The notes beneath the pieces were generated by a model. That model was not told the DNA's origin, searched no databases, and saw only the letters and a list, made by a program, of their open reading frames with translations. A DNA stretch of 64,000 bases. It comes from Pseudomonadota bacterium. Lineage in GTDB: Bacteria; Pseudomonadota; Gammaproteobacteria; Burkholderiales; Gallionellaceae. Positions 17,823-25,939 of this stretch are shown here, in pieces; position 1 is the stretch's first letter; each line of letters begins with the position of its first letter. Position numbers and translations under genes: made by a program. The stretch covers positions 1 through 64,000 of the forward strand of contig JAJXTL010000001.1 in NCBI GenBank assembly GCA_021783855.1. The letters run 5' to 3'.

Positions 17823-18941
17823 TCATGCTTGCATTACCCGCGCCCGCAACTGCCCGCACGCACCTTCGATTTCCTGTCCTGCCGAGTCGCGCACCCGGGC
17901 CAGGATGCCATGCCGCTTGAGAGTTTGCACCATGGCCGCAGTTCGTTCGGCTGAGGGGCGGCGATACGCCAGGCCATCCACTGCGTTGAAGGGGATGAAG
18001 TTCATCACGGCGTATTTACCGGCCAGTAGTTGGGCTATGCGTTCCAGCTCAGCATCGCTGTCGTTGATGCCCTCGATCAGCGTCCATTGATATTGAACCG
18101 GATAAGAGGTGGCGCGCGCATACACCTCACACCGTTCCACCAGTTCTTCGATTGCGATCTGCGGCGCATGAGGCAGCAATCTGGCGCGCAGCAGAGCATC
18201 GGTAGTGTGCAATGACAAGGCGAGCGCCGGTTTGATCGCGCGAATTAACTTGGACTCCGTTCGTGGTGAGCCTGTCGAACCATGAACGGAATCTCGGCCT
18301 TCGACTAACTCAGGCCGAACGGAATTTGAGAGCCCGTCCATCAGACGCTCGAACACCCGCAAATCCCCCACCGTAGATAACACCAGATTCTTGTGGCCGA
18401 TGTTGCCCTGTGTGCCGAGCAGTTCAATTGCGTCCAGCACGTTGTCGAGATTATGGGCCGGTTCGCCCATGCCCATGAAGACCACCTTGTGAACTTCACG
18501 GCGTTTGCGGGCGAGCACCACCTGCGCAACGATCTCGGCGCTGCCTAACTGGCGCAGCAAACCGTTGCGGCCACTCATGCAAAACACACACCCGACGGCG
18601 CAACCTACCTGCGTCGATATGCACAGGCCACCGCGCGGCAGCAGCACGCTTTCCACCATCTGGCCGTCAGCCAGTTCCACCAGCAACCGCGCGACGCCAA
18701 CACCTGCCGGATGTTCACTGCGAAGGCGCGCCAATCCATTCAACTCCGCCTCGATGACGGGCAACTCGCGGCGGATTGCCAGCGGAAAAAAATTGTCAGC
18801 CGGGCTGTTTTTTCTGTCATATGAAGCAATCTGGCTCCAGCCGCGCAGCAGACGATCTTCGTGACACGGCTTGGCGCCGAGACTGCGCAGTCGCTGGAGA
18901 AGATGAGATATGCGCATCGGGGAATAAGAATCGGGAATCAT
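17823..18941 (-). CDS. RlmN/Cfr-like radical SAM RNA methyltransferase with palindromic insert
   Basis: 372 residues; an in-frame ATG at 18917 is an alternative start. The radical SAM motif is CAVGCVFC (114-121), followed by FMGMGEPAHN, LVLSTVGDL and ALSLHTTD, as in RlmN-type methyltransferases that modify C2 of adenine in rRNA/tRNA. It is a divergent paralogue, not the canonical rlmN. Residues about 202-235 (including SVRPELVEGRDSVHGSTG) have no counterpart in the family and are encoded by a palindromic repeat at 18253-18325. The frame is intact, so a functional protein is possible. A truncated second copy of the 5' end lies at 21961-22194. Confidence 0.82.
   Translation of the reverse strand: MIPDSYSPMRISHLLQRLRSLGAKPCHEDRLLRGWSQIASYDRKNSPADNFFPLAIRRELPVIEAELNGLARLRSEHPAGVGVARLLVELADGQMVESVLLPRGGLCISTQVGCAVGCVFCMSGRNGLLRQLGSAEIVAQVVLARKRREVHKVVFMGMGEPAHNLDNVLDAIELLGTQGNIGHKNLVLSTVGDLRVFERLMDGLSNSVRPELVEGRDSVHGSTGSPRTESKLIRAIKPALALSLHTTDALLRARLLPHAPQIAIEELVERCEVYARATSYPVQYQWTLIEGINDSDAELERIAQLLAGKYAVMNFIPFNAVDGLAYRRPSAERTAAMVQTLKRHGILARVRDSAGQEIEGACGQLRARVMQA
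18253..18325. repeat. Palindromic repeat inserted in frame in the RlmN-like gene
   Basis: The arms CCGTTCGTGGT and ACCATGAACGG enclose GAGCCTGTCGA (18257-18289). A second stem with CTCGGCCTT and AGGCCGAACGG follows. A further copy of the first half is intergenic at 21621-21660. The element keeps the coding frame open. Confidence 0.8.
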
Positions 18942-18956
18942 GTTTGAGTTTATTTA

Positions 18957-19232
18957 CTAATACACCACATCATGATCGCCCACATTCACGGGAATGATCT
19001 CTTCATCCTGGATCAACAGCTCCAGTGTGATGCGGTAGGAAAGATTGATGGAAACCGAGTGCAGCCCTTGCAGTCTGCCGCTCAAGGCGTGCAAACGCAG
19101 CGAGGGGTGATGCGGATTCATTTCCAGCAGCTGTAAAGCTTTGAGGTATTGCTTTTCCAGCTCCGGATGACGTTTGAGAAAACGCGCGGCGCGTTTTTCA
19201 TATTGCGCGGTGAACAGGAGCTGGAAGGTCAT
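18957..19232 (-). CDS. RelE/ParE-family toxin
   Basis: 91 residues with the RelE fold pattern: an N-terminal strand FQLLFTAQY, paired helices (FLKRHPELEKQYLKAL), then the strands YRITLELL and IIPVNVGDHDVVY, the last being the classic 'GDHDEVY' ending of the YafQ/RelE group. Probably a ribosome-associated mRNA interferase. It overlaps the upstream Phd-type antitoxin gene by four bases, so the two form one operon. Confidence 0.85.
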   Translation of the reverse strand: MTFQLLFTAQYEKRAARFLKRHPELEKQYLKALQLLEMNPHHPSLRLHALSGRLQGLHSVSINLSYRITLELLIQDEEIIPVNVGDHDVVY

Positions 19233-19489
19233 GCGGCGGATTTTTTCACACGCTTGACATGCGCCGCTGCCGAATCCTTCACAAAGCGTCCCGCCGCCAC
19301 ATCAGCATGCGTTTCGGCCAGTGCTGCTTCAAGTTCGCATTCGCGCAGGTAGTGATATTGCGCAATATCCATCACCACGAAGCGATCCTTGCCGCGCACC
19401 GAAACAATCGCTTCCGGGCTGTCCGCCAGCACTGCTTCGATGGCGGCTATCCCTCTGGTTTTCAGGTCATTGGCGGTCAGGTTGGCCAT
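19229..19489 (-). CDS. Phd/YefM-like antitoxin
   Basis: 86 residues. The N-terminal domain (DLKTRGIAAIEAVL ... VSVRGKDRFVVMDIAQYHYL) is Phd/YefM-like and would bind DNA; the basic, Ala-rich tail would wrap the toxin. It precedes the RelE-like toxin and the start of the toxin overlaps its stop. The pair is probably autoregulated. Confidence 0.82.
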   Translation of the reverse strand: MANLTANDLKTRGIAAIEAVLADSPEAIVSVRGKDRFVVMDIAQYHYLRECELEAALAETHADVAAGRFVKDSAAAHVKRVKKSAA

Positions 19490-19611
19490 GATGTGCTTCC
19501 TTGTGGAATTGTTTAAAGTGCGTCAGATGGTATGTCAAATAGTGCGATTGATCAATCGCTGCCATGCATTATTTTTTAAGGTCGCAAGATCAAACGGGCC
19601 AGCTTTTCAGT

Positions 19612-19956
19612 TTATGAGATTTTCGGCGTCAACGCACTGCCCTGGAAGACGACCCCTTCCCAGCCTGACTTCATGAAGGTGCGGATGTTCTGGTGGTCGG
19701 TGCCTTGCGGAGTTTTTAGCACATCGTCGCGGTAATAAGCGCCGAAACAATACAGGGTCTGCTGCACTGTCAGGTTGTGTAACTTTGCGAAGGAGAAGAC
19801 CTTGCATGAACCGCTGTTCTGCCCCGCTTCGTTTTGCAGTTCACCGTTGCTAAATGCGGCAGGAGTAAAGTCGTAATGCGCATCGATCAGTGCGATGGTG
19901 TCGCTGAACGCGATGCTCTCGGGCGAAGTTTCAAGCTTTTGCAGAAATTGTTTCAT
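19612..19956 (-). CDS. HopJ type III effector-like protein
   Basis: 114 residues from the ATG at 19956 (MKQFLQKLE). The family stretches IDAHYDFTPAAFSNGELQNE, CKVFSFA and CFGAYYRDDV are present. Despite the name, HopJ-like proteins are widespread in free-living proteobacteria without type III secretion, and no secretion gene is nearby; a cytosolic role is more likely. The frame continues upstream to 20082 but without conserved residues. Confidence 0.85.
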   Translation of the reverse strand: MKQFLQKLETSPESIAFSDTIALIDAHYDFTPAAFSNGELQNEAGQNSGSCKVFSFAKLHNLTVQQTLYCFGAYYRDDVLKTPQGTDHQNIRTFMKSGWEGVVFQGSALTPKIS

Positions 19957-20103
19957 AGGCGATAACCGGATGACAGGTAAATTAGCAGTATACCGCGTCT
20001 CATATCGCGCAGAGAAATCACAGCAGCATCGCAGCCGTTTGACCGTGTTAAACTCGTCACACAATGAATTCAAACTCGCCAACCTACACAGGCAATCTCA
20101 CCC

Positions 20104-20790
20104 ATGAACGAACTTGAGGAAATCCGGCAACTGCTGGAAAGCGCCGCCGGCGCGATTGAAACGCGTTGTATTCAGCGCGGTCAGCAATCCGACAGCCCGA
20201 TGCAAACAGCAGCGGCGCTGCGCACACTGCTTCTAGCCTTCGACGAGATCGATGACGGCCAGACATGTGACGATGAACTGGCTGAGCAGGCACTGCTGCT
20301 TGCCGCAGAACTCGCCGACTGGTCCGTGCGTCTGGAATTACCGCACGCCAAATCCGATCTCGAAAGCATTGCAGTGGGCATTGCGCTGTGGGTGGCGCGC
20401 CATGACGGCGAGATCCGCGAACTGGAAACAGTCGTCAACGGTTTTGCGGCCAGCGCCAACACCACGTCATCGGATGAGGCATTGCGCGCGCTGTTTCATG
20501 CGATGAAGGCCGTTCTGGAACATGCATCACCCGCCATTCAGGCAGACCTGGATCAATCCAATCCAGGCCGCCCCTGGCGCGTGTTGAATTTCAATTTCGC
20601 GATCGTCGCGACCCGCACCCAGGATGAACCACTGATGCGCAATGCATTCGATGCGCTTTCCCGGAATCTGCCGCATGACGCGCCGGGATTTTTCGAGGAG
20701 GGCTTGAAGCAATCCGACAAGCCGGTGTATGGCCCCGTGGTCAAAAGCCTGATGCAGGAATATTTCTCGCGCTGGGCCGTGAGGCACTAA
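20104..20790 (+). CDS. Conserved hypothetical protein
   Basis: 228 residues, soluble, acidic, predicted mostly helical. I do not recognise the family. The C-terminal half contains RPWRVLNFNFAIVATRTQDE and ends in KSLMQEYFSRWAVRH. The last 45 bases recur at 21501-21545, on the other side of the next toxin-antitoxin pair, so the 3' end has been duplicated. Divergent from the hopJ-like gene with about 150 bases between. Confidence 0.75.
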   Translation: MNELEEIRQLLESAAGAIETRCIQRGQQSDSPMQTAAALRTLLLAFDEIDDGQTCDDELAEQALLLAAELADWSVRLELPHAKSDLESIAVGIALWVARHDGEIRELETVVNGFAASANTTSSDEALRALFHAMKAVLEHASPAIQADLDQSNPGRPWRVLNFNFAIVATRTQDEPLMRNAFDALSRNLPHDAPGFFEEGLKQSDKPVYGPVVKSLMQEYFSRWAVRH

Positions 20791-20857
20791 AAATCTCGTG
20801 AGCCAATCCGGGATGAGATGCTGCGATGCCGGCTTCATGGATACCCAAAAATTCCGC

Positions 20858-20885
20858 TTGCAAAAACTTATAATTTACTTATACT
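20858..20885 (+). promoter_or_regulatory. Predicted promoter of the second TA pair
   Basis: TTGCAA at 20858-20863 and TATACT at 20880-20885 are spaced 16 bases apart, which would start transcription close to the ATG at 20892 (a leaderless or very short leader). A TATAAT at 20869-20874 is an alternative -10. Confidence 0.4.
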
Positions 20886-20891
20886 TTTGGC

Positions 20892-21155
20892 ATGAACACC
20901 ATCGATTGGTCAGCCAAAGCAGTTAGGCAGCTTCGCAAGATTGCGGACAAGCGTAAACGGCAAGGGATCTATGCCGAGGTGCAGCAACTTTCGCACTGGC
21001 CGGATTGCCCCGGTGACATCAAACGCCTGCAGGGGCGCAACGATTACCGGCTCCGTATTGGCGACCATCGGGTGATATTTGAGATTGACCAGAACGGCAC
21101 CTCGATTATCGTCACCATCATGCAAGTGGAGAAACGAAATGAACGCACCTACTAA
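20892..21155 (+). CDS. RelE-family toxin (HigB-like order)
   Basis: 87 residues: RQLRKIADKRKRQGIYAEV, then IKRLQGRNDYRLRIGDHRV, a typical RelE/ParE core with Arg-rich active face. The toxin gene comes first and overlaps the antitoxin start by 17 bases, the order seen in HigBA-type modules. It sits between two copies of a 45-base sequence (20746-20790 and 21501-21545). Confidence 0.87.
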   Translation: MNTIDWSAKAVRQLRKIADKRKRQGIYAEVQQLSHWPDCPGDIKRLQGRNDYRLRIGDHRVIFEIDQNGTSIIVTIMQVEKRNERTY

Positions 21156-21468
21156 CATCCAGATTCTGAAAGATGCGAAGGGCAAACCCGCTTTTGCCGT
21201 GATTCCCTATGCGGAATACCTGAGTCTGTCCAAACTGCACGCCTCGACTGTCCCCAATGCAGTGGTCAACAACGTCATCAACAAGGACATGACGCCAATC
21301 CGTGCATGGCGCGAACATCTCGGTCTTACCCAGACAGAAATCGCTCGCCGTCTCGGCATTTCGCAAAGCGCTTACGCACAGCAGGAAGCGAAAGAGACGG
21401 TAAGGAAATCCACCCGCGAAAAAATCGCCAATGCGTTGGGGATAGCGCCGGAGCAACTGGCGATTTGA
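21139..21468 (+). CDS. Xre-type antitoxin with Phd-like N-terminus
   Basis: 109 residues from ATG 21139. The N-terminal third (KGKPAFAVIPYAEYLSL) resembles the core of Phd/YefM or DUF-type antitoxins that read 'G.P.AVI...YL.L'. The C-terminal half is a cro/C1-type helix-turn-helix (LGLTQTEIARRLGISQSAYA). The protein would neutralise the upstream toxin and repress the promoter. Confidence 0.85.
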   Translation: MNAPTNIQILKDAKGKPAFAVIPYAEYLSLSKLHASTVPNAVVNNVINKDMTPIRAWREHLGLTQTEIARRLGISQSAYAQQEAKETVRKSTREKIANALGIAPEQLAI

Positions 21469-21500
21469 GATTGGTTTTTTGAAAGCAAATTTCGTGAAGA

Positions 21501-21545
21501 AGCCTGATGCAGGAATATTTTTCGCAATGGGCCGTGCGGCACTAA
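21501..21545 (+). repeat. Duplicated 3' end of the gene at 20104-20790
   Basis: 45 bases match 20746-20790 at 41 positions, including the stop codon (reading KSLMQEYF-QWAVRH like the parent). With the parent copy it flanks the toxin-antitoxin pair as a direct repeat. Confidence 0.85.
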
Positions 21546-21620
21546 CGAAATGCCGAACAAGTAACCCGTTTGCTCTGAATCCTTCGATGAAATTTAGGGC
21601 CTTGACGAGTGGAATGATTT

Positions 21621-21660
21621 AATCCGTTCGTGGTGAGCCTGTCGAACCATGATCGGATTA
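21621..21660. repeat. Palindromic repeat, second copy of the RlmN insert family
   Basis: AATCCG and CGGATT arms around TTCGTGGTGAGCCTGTCGAA; 30 of the central bases equal those at 18258-18287. Intergenic here. Confidence 0.8.
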
Positions 21661-21674
21661 ACTCAGCTGTTCCC

Positions 21675-21875
21675 TTACTTCCTGAACATCCAAAAAACGA
21701 ATGACAGCAGCAGGGAAATAATAATACTGGTCGTGACCGGGAAGAAGAAAGTAAAGTTTTTGCACCTGATGTAGATGTCGCCGGGCAAATGCCCCAAGCC
21801 CAGCTTGCTCAGCCACGGCCAGGCAGCCCCGAGCAGGATGCAGATGATGCCAACTGAGCCGCTATAGTCTGAATA
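21675..21875 (-). pseudogene. DUF2905 family remnant without a start codon
   Basis: Reading the minus strand back from the TAA at 21675 gives AAWPWLSKLGLGHLPGDIYI, then FFFPVTTSIIISLLLSFVFW and MFRK. This matches small two-helix inner-membrane DUF2905 proteins over almost their full length (about 66 residues). No ATG, GTG or TTG lies in frame before the stop at 21876-21878, and the first residues of the family are missing. It is either a 5'-truncated pseudogene or uses a non-standard start. Confidence 0.65.
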
Positions 21876-21960
21876 TCATAACAGAGCGGTCAGGGTGGGT
21901 GAAAACCCCCAGCCACTTCTGGCAGTGCAGAAAAAAGAGTAGCGTTCCTTTTTTCCCTTT

Positions 21961-22194
21961 TTATTCTCCGCTGTGCAGGCGCGCAAAATTATTCAACTCC
22001 GCTTCAATGGCGGGCAACTCATTGCGGATTGCCACTGAAAAGAAACTGTCTGCCGGACTGTGCGCCCTGTCGTACGAGCAGACCTGACTCCAGCCGCGCA
22101 GCAGACAATCTTCGTGGCACGGCTTGGCGCCAAGAGCGCGCAGGCGTTGGCGAAGCTGTGCGATACGCATCGGGGAGTGAGAATCGGAAATCAA
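21961..22194 (-). pseudogene. Truncated second copy of the RlmN-like gene
   Basis: From ATG 22170 the product (LRALGAKPCHEDCLLRGWSQ, then YDRAHSPADSFF, then ELPAIEAELN) copies residues 9-75 of the RlmN-like protein at 17823-18941 with roughly three residues in four identical, then ends at LHSGE and a stop. The matching DNA extends upstream of the ATG (GATTTCCGATTCTCACTCCC). Radical SAM and all later parts are gone. Confidence 0.85.
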
Positions 22195-22237
22195 AGTGTG
22201 GTCGCAAATAATTGCAGAGCCTGATTGATTTCTTACA

Positions 22238-23188
22238 TCACGTTGCGTACGGCCCAAGGAATCGTTCACCATTAAAGTGAATCAAGTGCGATGGCGCATC
22301 GGCCACCCACACTTCCGTTTCCCAAGCGATTTCGCCCAGATACCGGCTCATGAAGGAGCGGTTCGGGAACGCGGTCACATAGACCAGCCCGGCTTTTGAT
22401 CCTGCGAACAACTTGGTCAGCTCGGCGTGTCGCTTGCCATCGACGGGGCCATGACTGGTGACGGATTCGATCAGTAGTAACCAATTCTTTTCGACGAAGT
22501 GCAGCACCACATCAGGCATCTTGCCATGTGTATCCACTTTGACGCCCAACTCAGCCAACAAGACCGCATCGAAATAACCCCACTTGTCGCCCGTATCGCC
22601 AGCGTAGACCAGCACACTGCCCGGCGCGAAACGCGGGCCGAAGTCTTCCACGATGGCACGAATCAGCTCGCTGTGTTCGCCGGGGCTGAGGGTGATTACC
22701 TTGCCAGGCGCAATCTGCATGGGGATACGGTTTTGCTCGCGCTCCATCGCGTATTTTGCTGCCAGCGTCTGACTCTGTGATAAATAGGTCGTCAGGTTGT
22801 CGTGCCACTTCCTGTTGCCGAAGCTACGCAGCAGCGTCAGCACAGCGGGTGCGACCTGATATACGGCCTTCGGGCTGTTCACCGGACGATCCGGTTTGTC
22901 GGGGTTATACGTTGCAATCCCGGCATCAACGAACTGGTGCATCGTTTGCCGCCGGAATGTCTCGCGCGTATTTGGCGCATACTCTTTGCCATAGTGCTCA
23001 CGCGACCAGTCCATGATCGGCGTGATGCCGATAAGTGGATTTTCAGCCTGAACCCACTTCTTACCGGGGGTGAGATTGAGCAAAGCCAGCAGGGAAAGCG
23101 CAGATCGTTCGTTGTGTTGTGCGCGTGGCAACCCAAGGGAAATGAGAATTTGGTGCGCCGCTTCGAGGTGGTTATTTTTCTTTGTCAT
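22238..23188 (-). CDS. BsuBI/PstI-type restriction endonuclease
   Basis: 316 residues. The N-terminal part (1-120) is a helical wing; the C-terminal part shows a PD-(D/E)xK-like series with MPDVVLHF, then IESVTSHGPV, and the family block LTKLFAGSKAGLVYVTAFP. PstI and BsuBI cut CTGCAG, so this enzyme may share that target (inference). The start overlaps the methyltransferase stop by four bases: methylase first, endonuclease second. Confidence 0.9.
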   Translation of the reverse strand: MTKKNNHLEAAHQILISLGLPRAQHNERSALSLLALLNLTPGKKWVQAENPLIGITPIMDWSREHYGKEYAPNTRETFRRQTMHQFVDAGIATYNPDKPDRPVNSPKAVYQVAPAVLTLLRSFGNRKWHDNLTTYLSQSQTLAAKYAMEREQNRIPMQIAPGKVITLSPGEHSELIRAIVEDFGPRFAPGSVLVYAGDTGDKWGYFDAVLLAELGVKVDTHGKMPDVVLHFVEKNWLLLIESVTSHGPVDGKRHAELTKLFAGSKAGLVYVTAFPNRSFMSRYLGEIAWETEVWVADAPSHLIHFNGERFLGPYAT

Positions 23189-24660
23189 GCGGATAGCTTG
23201 TCGAGTTGTTCATCAATCATGCTTTGTGTCGGCTCAAAGCTGCGCATTGCCCACTCGCCCAGTTTAATCAGTGCGTCACGGTTCGGATATTTCATCATTT
23301 TGAGGTCGGTCGCATTAACCTGGGTGTGCCCGCTTGAACGGCGGAAGTTTTCATCCACGCCGGTTGTGTTGAGGTACACGCCTAAGCCGCGCGCCAGCGC
23401 TTCCGGCAAGCCATGCTTGTTTTCGTGGTACACATTCAGGTGGTTTTCCAAACCCAGCATTTTGGCATCGGAAAAGCTATCTGGTTGAACAACGCTTGCC
23501 ACGATGCGGCGTTTTTCTTCCTTCGATGAAAAACGCCGAACCACGCAATAGTAGCCATTCGGATAAAGCCATTTTTCCGTTTCGGCGTTACACAAGATTG
23601 CGTTGGGCTTCTTGATGTCCGGTTTAGGCCATTCGATGTTTTGTCCGGTAAAGTGCGCGGGGTACAGGAGGGGGACAGTGCCCGCTTCGGGCATTGCGCG
23701 CAGATGCTCTTTCAGCCGAAAATCGACAACCGGCCCGGTCGATACCTTGATGCCAATATCCTCTAACGAACAGTGAATCGCACTTGAAAGTTCGATGGCA
23801 TTGCGCTCAACGGAAGTCGGCACATGGATGAAACGCTCGGTATCATCGGGGAACACGATACGGTTGAACGGATGCGTATTTGTTGCGAGATCGGCGAAGC
23901 TGTCATCGGTCGATGTGGTCACCGTCACCTCGCCTTGCTGCCCACCACGTTCAAGCAACAGGATGATATTTTCTTGCAGCACATCATCATCCTTGAAAGC
24001 CTTGTTGCGCGAGTCGAACAAGTGCATGTGCCGGATTGCGGCGCGCTCCAGCACGAAGTCGCGGAAAGGCCGGTAATACGGCCCGTTACAAAAGCTGCGC
24101 GGGATGATTGCAACAATTTGACCGCCCTGCGACATCATCGCCAGTGCCAGGGCAACGAAAGCGGAATAGAGATTTACTGTTTCAATCTCCGCCTGTCGAA
24201 GTAGAAGGCGGTGGCGGGAGTAGCTGCTGATTTTTTTATAGGGCGGATTCAGGATCGCGTGAGTGTACCCTTTGCCAGAACCAAATTGAATTTGATTGAC
24301 GGCCTGTTCGATAAAATCTCCGCCCAGTATTTCATAATCCATCGGCAGCATGTTCTTGTAACTGGACAGCGCGTTATTTAATTCTTTGTGGATAAGGCTA
24401 TCCAACTCAAAGGCAGTTACTTCAATCTTCTTGAAGTTCAGATCGCCATCGACGCAGCGCTCAAGAAAAGCGCTTGAAAGCGAGCCGATACCTGCGCCTG
24501 CATCAAGCAAGCGACAATCCAGGTTGTCTTTAACAACAAACAAACCGGCCATGAACTGAGCCGTTCTTGCAGGCGTCAGGAATTGCCCGAGTTGCGATTT
24601 TCGTTTCGCCTCGGTGTTCCTTGATACCCTCAATCGGGTTTGTTCAACTACTGCAAGCAA
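23185..24660 (-). CDS. Adenine-N6 DNA methyltransferase of the BsuBI/PstI type
   Basis: 491 residues. Start is TTG at 24660 with AGGAG seven bases upstream. After LGQFLTPARTAQFMAGLF comes SAM motif I LLDAGAGIGSLSSAF and motif IV NPPY, an Eco57I-class N6-adenine methyltransferase. A long target-recognition half follows. It should protect the host against the neighbouring nuclease by methylating the adenine of the shared site. Confidence 0.92.
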   Translation of the reverse strand: MLAVVEQTRLRVSRNTEAKRKSQLGQFLTPARTAQFMAGLFVVKDNLDCRLLDAGAGIGSLSSAFLERCVDGDLNFKKIEVTAFELDSLIHKELNNALSSYKNMLPMDYEILGGDFIEQAVNQIQFGSGKGYTHAILNPPYKKISSYSRHRLLLRQAEIETVNLYSAFVALALAMMSQGGQIVAIIPRSFCNGPYYRPFRDFVLERAAIRHMHLFDSRNKAFKDDDVLQENIILLLERGGQQGEVTVTTSTDDSFADLATNTHPFNRIVFPDDTERFIHVPTSVERNAIELSSAIHCSLEDIGIKVSTGPVVDFRLKEHLRAMPEAGTVPLLYPAHFTGQNIEWPKPDIKKPNAILCNAETEKWLYPNGYYCVVRRFSSKEEKRRIVASVVQPDSFSDAKMLGLENHLNVYHENKHGLPEALARGLGVYLNTTGVDENFRRSSGHTQVNATDLKMMKYPNRDALIKLGEWAMRSFEPTQSMIDEQLDKLSA

Positions 24661-24870
24661 AATACTTCTCCTGAATGGGTAAAACTCGAATTATTTTTCT
24701 GTTGCCAGTATACCGCCCCTCGCCCTTTTAATCCTTCATTCTTAAACAGTTTTTTGCTGGGCTGGCTTTGCAGTCGCACCGGCGGTGTTTGGGAATTAGC
24801 TTCGCCAAACCGGAAAGAATATTATTGATTTGGCATGACCGTGTCTGGCTCAATATCTGGCTGAGAAATT

Positions 24871-25158
24871 TCAGGCGGGTTCAAGCTCAATCCTGAACTT
24901 CTTTCCCAGCACGGATGCCGCACTGGACAGGGTAGTGAGGGTCAGGCTCGTATCCGTCGCATCGAGCAGACGGTTGAGCGCGGCACGACTGGTGTGCATT
25001 TTTTTGGCCATCGCGGTTTTGGTAAGGTTCTGCGCCTTCATTTCCTGATCGATTTGCCAGGCGATCACGCGCTTGACGGCCACTGCCGTTGCTTCGTCCA
25101 GCATGGCTTCTTCACTCAGAAAATCATCGAAGCTGCTGCCGATATTTTTTAATTTCAT
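24871..25158 (-). CDS. Xre-type antitoxin (HigA-like)
   Basis: 95 residues from ATG 25158. Helix-turn-helix at about 45-75 (LTKTAMAKKMHTSRAALNRL). The start codon overlaps the toxin stop (ATGA-type TAATG overlap), so toxin and antitoxin are coupled, toxin first. The frame continues upstream within the toxin gene but is not conserved. Confidence 0.87.
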   Translation of the reverse strand: MKLKNIGSSFDDFLSEEAMLDEATAVAVKRVIAWQIDQEMKAQNLTKTAMAKKMHTSRAALNRLLDATDTSLTLTTLSSAASVLGKKFRIELEPA

Positions 25159-25487
25159 TACTCGTTCCTCATTCTGTCTGTTGCCAGTTTCAGATCCTGC
25201 TTCGGTGTAGTCTGGGATTTTTTGATGAAGCCGTGCAGCAAAACGATCGTACCGTTTGAGATCGTAAACAGCACGCGCGCAATGCGATTCTCCAGATGAA
25301 TACGCACCTCCCAAAGGTCTTTGTCCCTTTTGCGTACCAGCGGCATACCCAGCGGCCAGCCGAACTGCACAGTCTTGATATCTTCACCTATCGTTTTCCG
25401 GTCGATTGCAGGCAACTCACGTAACCAGTCACGCACAGGCTCTGTGCCACCGTCCGTCCTGAAGAATCTGACTTCGTGCTTGTCCAT
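25158..25487 (-). CDS. HigB-like toxin (phage Gp49-like family)
   Basis: 109 residues. The RelE-like Gp49 pattern is clear: EPVRDWLRELPAIDRK, GWPLGMPLVRK, LWEVRIHLENRIARVLFTI and VLLHGFIKKSQTTP. This group cleaves mRNA on the ribosome. It is the first gene of the TA operon; its partner is the Xre protein just downstream. Confidence 0.88.
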   Translation of the reverse strand: MDKHEVRFFRTDGGTEPVRDWLRELPAIDRKTIGEDIKTVQFGWPLGMPLVRKRDKDLWEVRIHLENRIARVLFTISNGTIVLLHGFIKKSQTTPKQDLKLATDRMRNE

Positions 25488-25499
25488 TTGCGGAATGTA

Positions 25500-25939
25500 T
25501 CAATAATGGTACGAATTGACAAGCTTCTTATTGTGAATGCATTTCGTGGTCAGGCTTTGCAGCTTCCCCCTGTGCGCCGCCGAGTAGCGCAGGCCGACCA
25601 AGGGGTGTCGGCAATGAACTGGTCGAATTCGGATTAAATTCGCCCGCGCCAATATGCGCAATTCGTCATTGGAAACGGTATAAATGATCGAGTATGGGAA
25701 GCGTGGCATGACGAACTTGCGCTTGTTATTTCGCCACAGTGAACCCGGCAGCGCACGTTCGGCCGCCGGAAGTTGCAACATTTCCGCTTCTAGGAGCCTG
25801 TCGGAATTGTCTTGTAACTCATTGATTATATTAATGTTCGTATAAATTAAGCAAATATTTAATTGTTAAAAATCAATAGGTTGCATAGAATAAAAATTGA
25901 AGTCCGACAGTCTGCTAGAACTTCAAGCCGGGTAGCCAT
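25500..25939 (-). pseudogene. Broken antitoxin-ParE toxin locus with a MITE insertion
   Basis: A strong ribosome site (GGAGGAGA, 25941-25948) precedes ATG 25939 and codons MATRLEVL. A 121-base element (25794-25914) follows. Removing it and one CTAG copy restores MATRLEVLEAEMLQLPAAER, the start of TIGR02574-type 'addiction module component' antitoxins. The frame then jumps directly to SLWRNNKRKFVMPRFPYSII and NDELRILA, the C-terminal half of a ParE/RelE toxin. So the antitoxin's C-terminus and the toxin's N-terminus were lost by deletion, and the toxin's last residues are also altered. Confidence 0.75.
25794..25914. mobile_element. 121-bp MITE with CTAG target duplication
   Basis: Terminal inverted repeats of 15 bases (GAGCCTGTCGGAATT and, reversed, CAGACTGTCGGACTT; 12 of 15 equal) border an AT-rich core with no coding capacity. 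CTAG at 25790-25793 and 25915-25918 is a 4-base target duplication of the YTAR kind known for IS5-group elements. Excision in silico restores an antitoxin reading frame. Confidence 0.75.
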
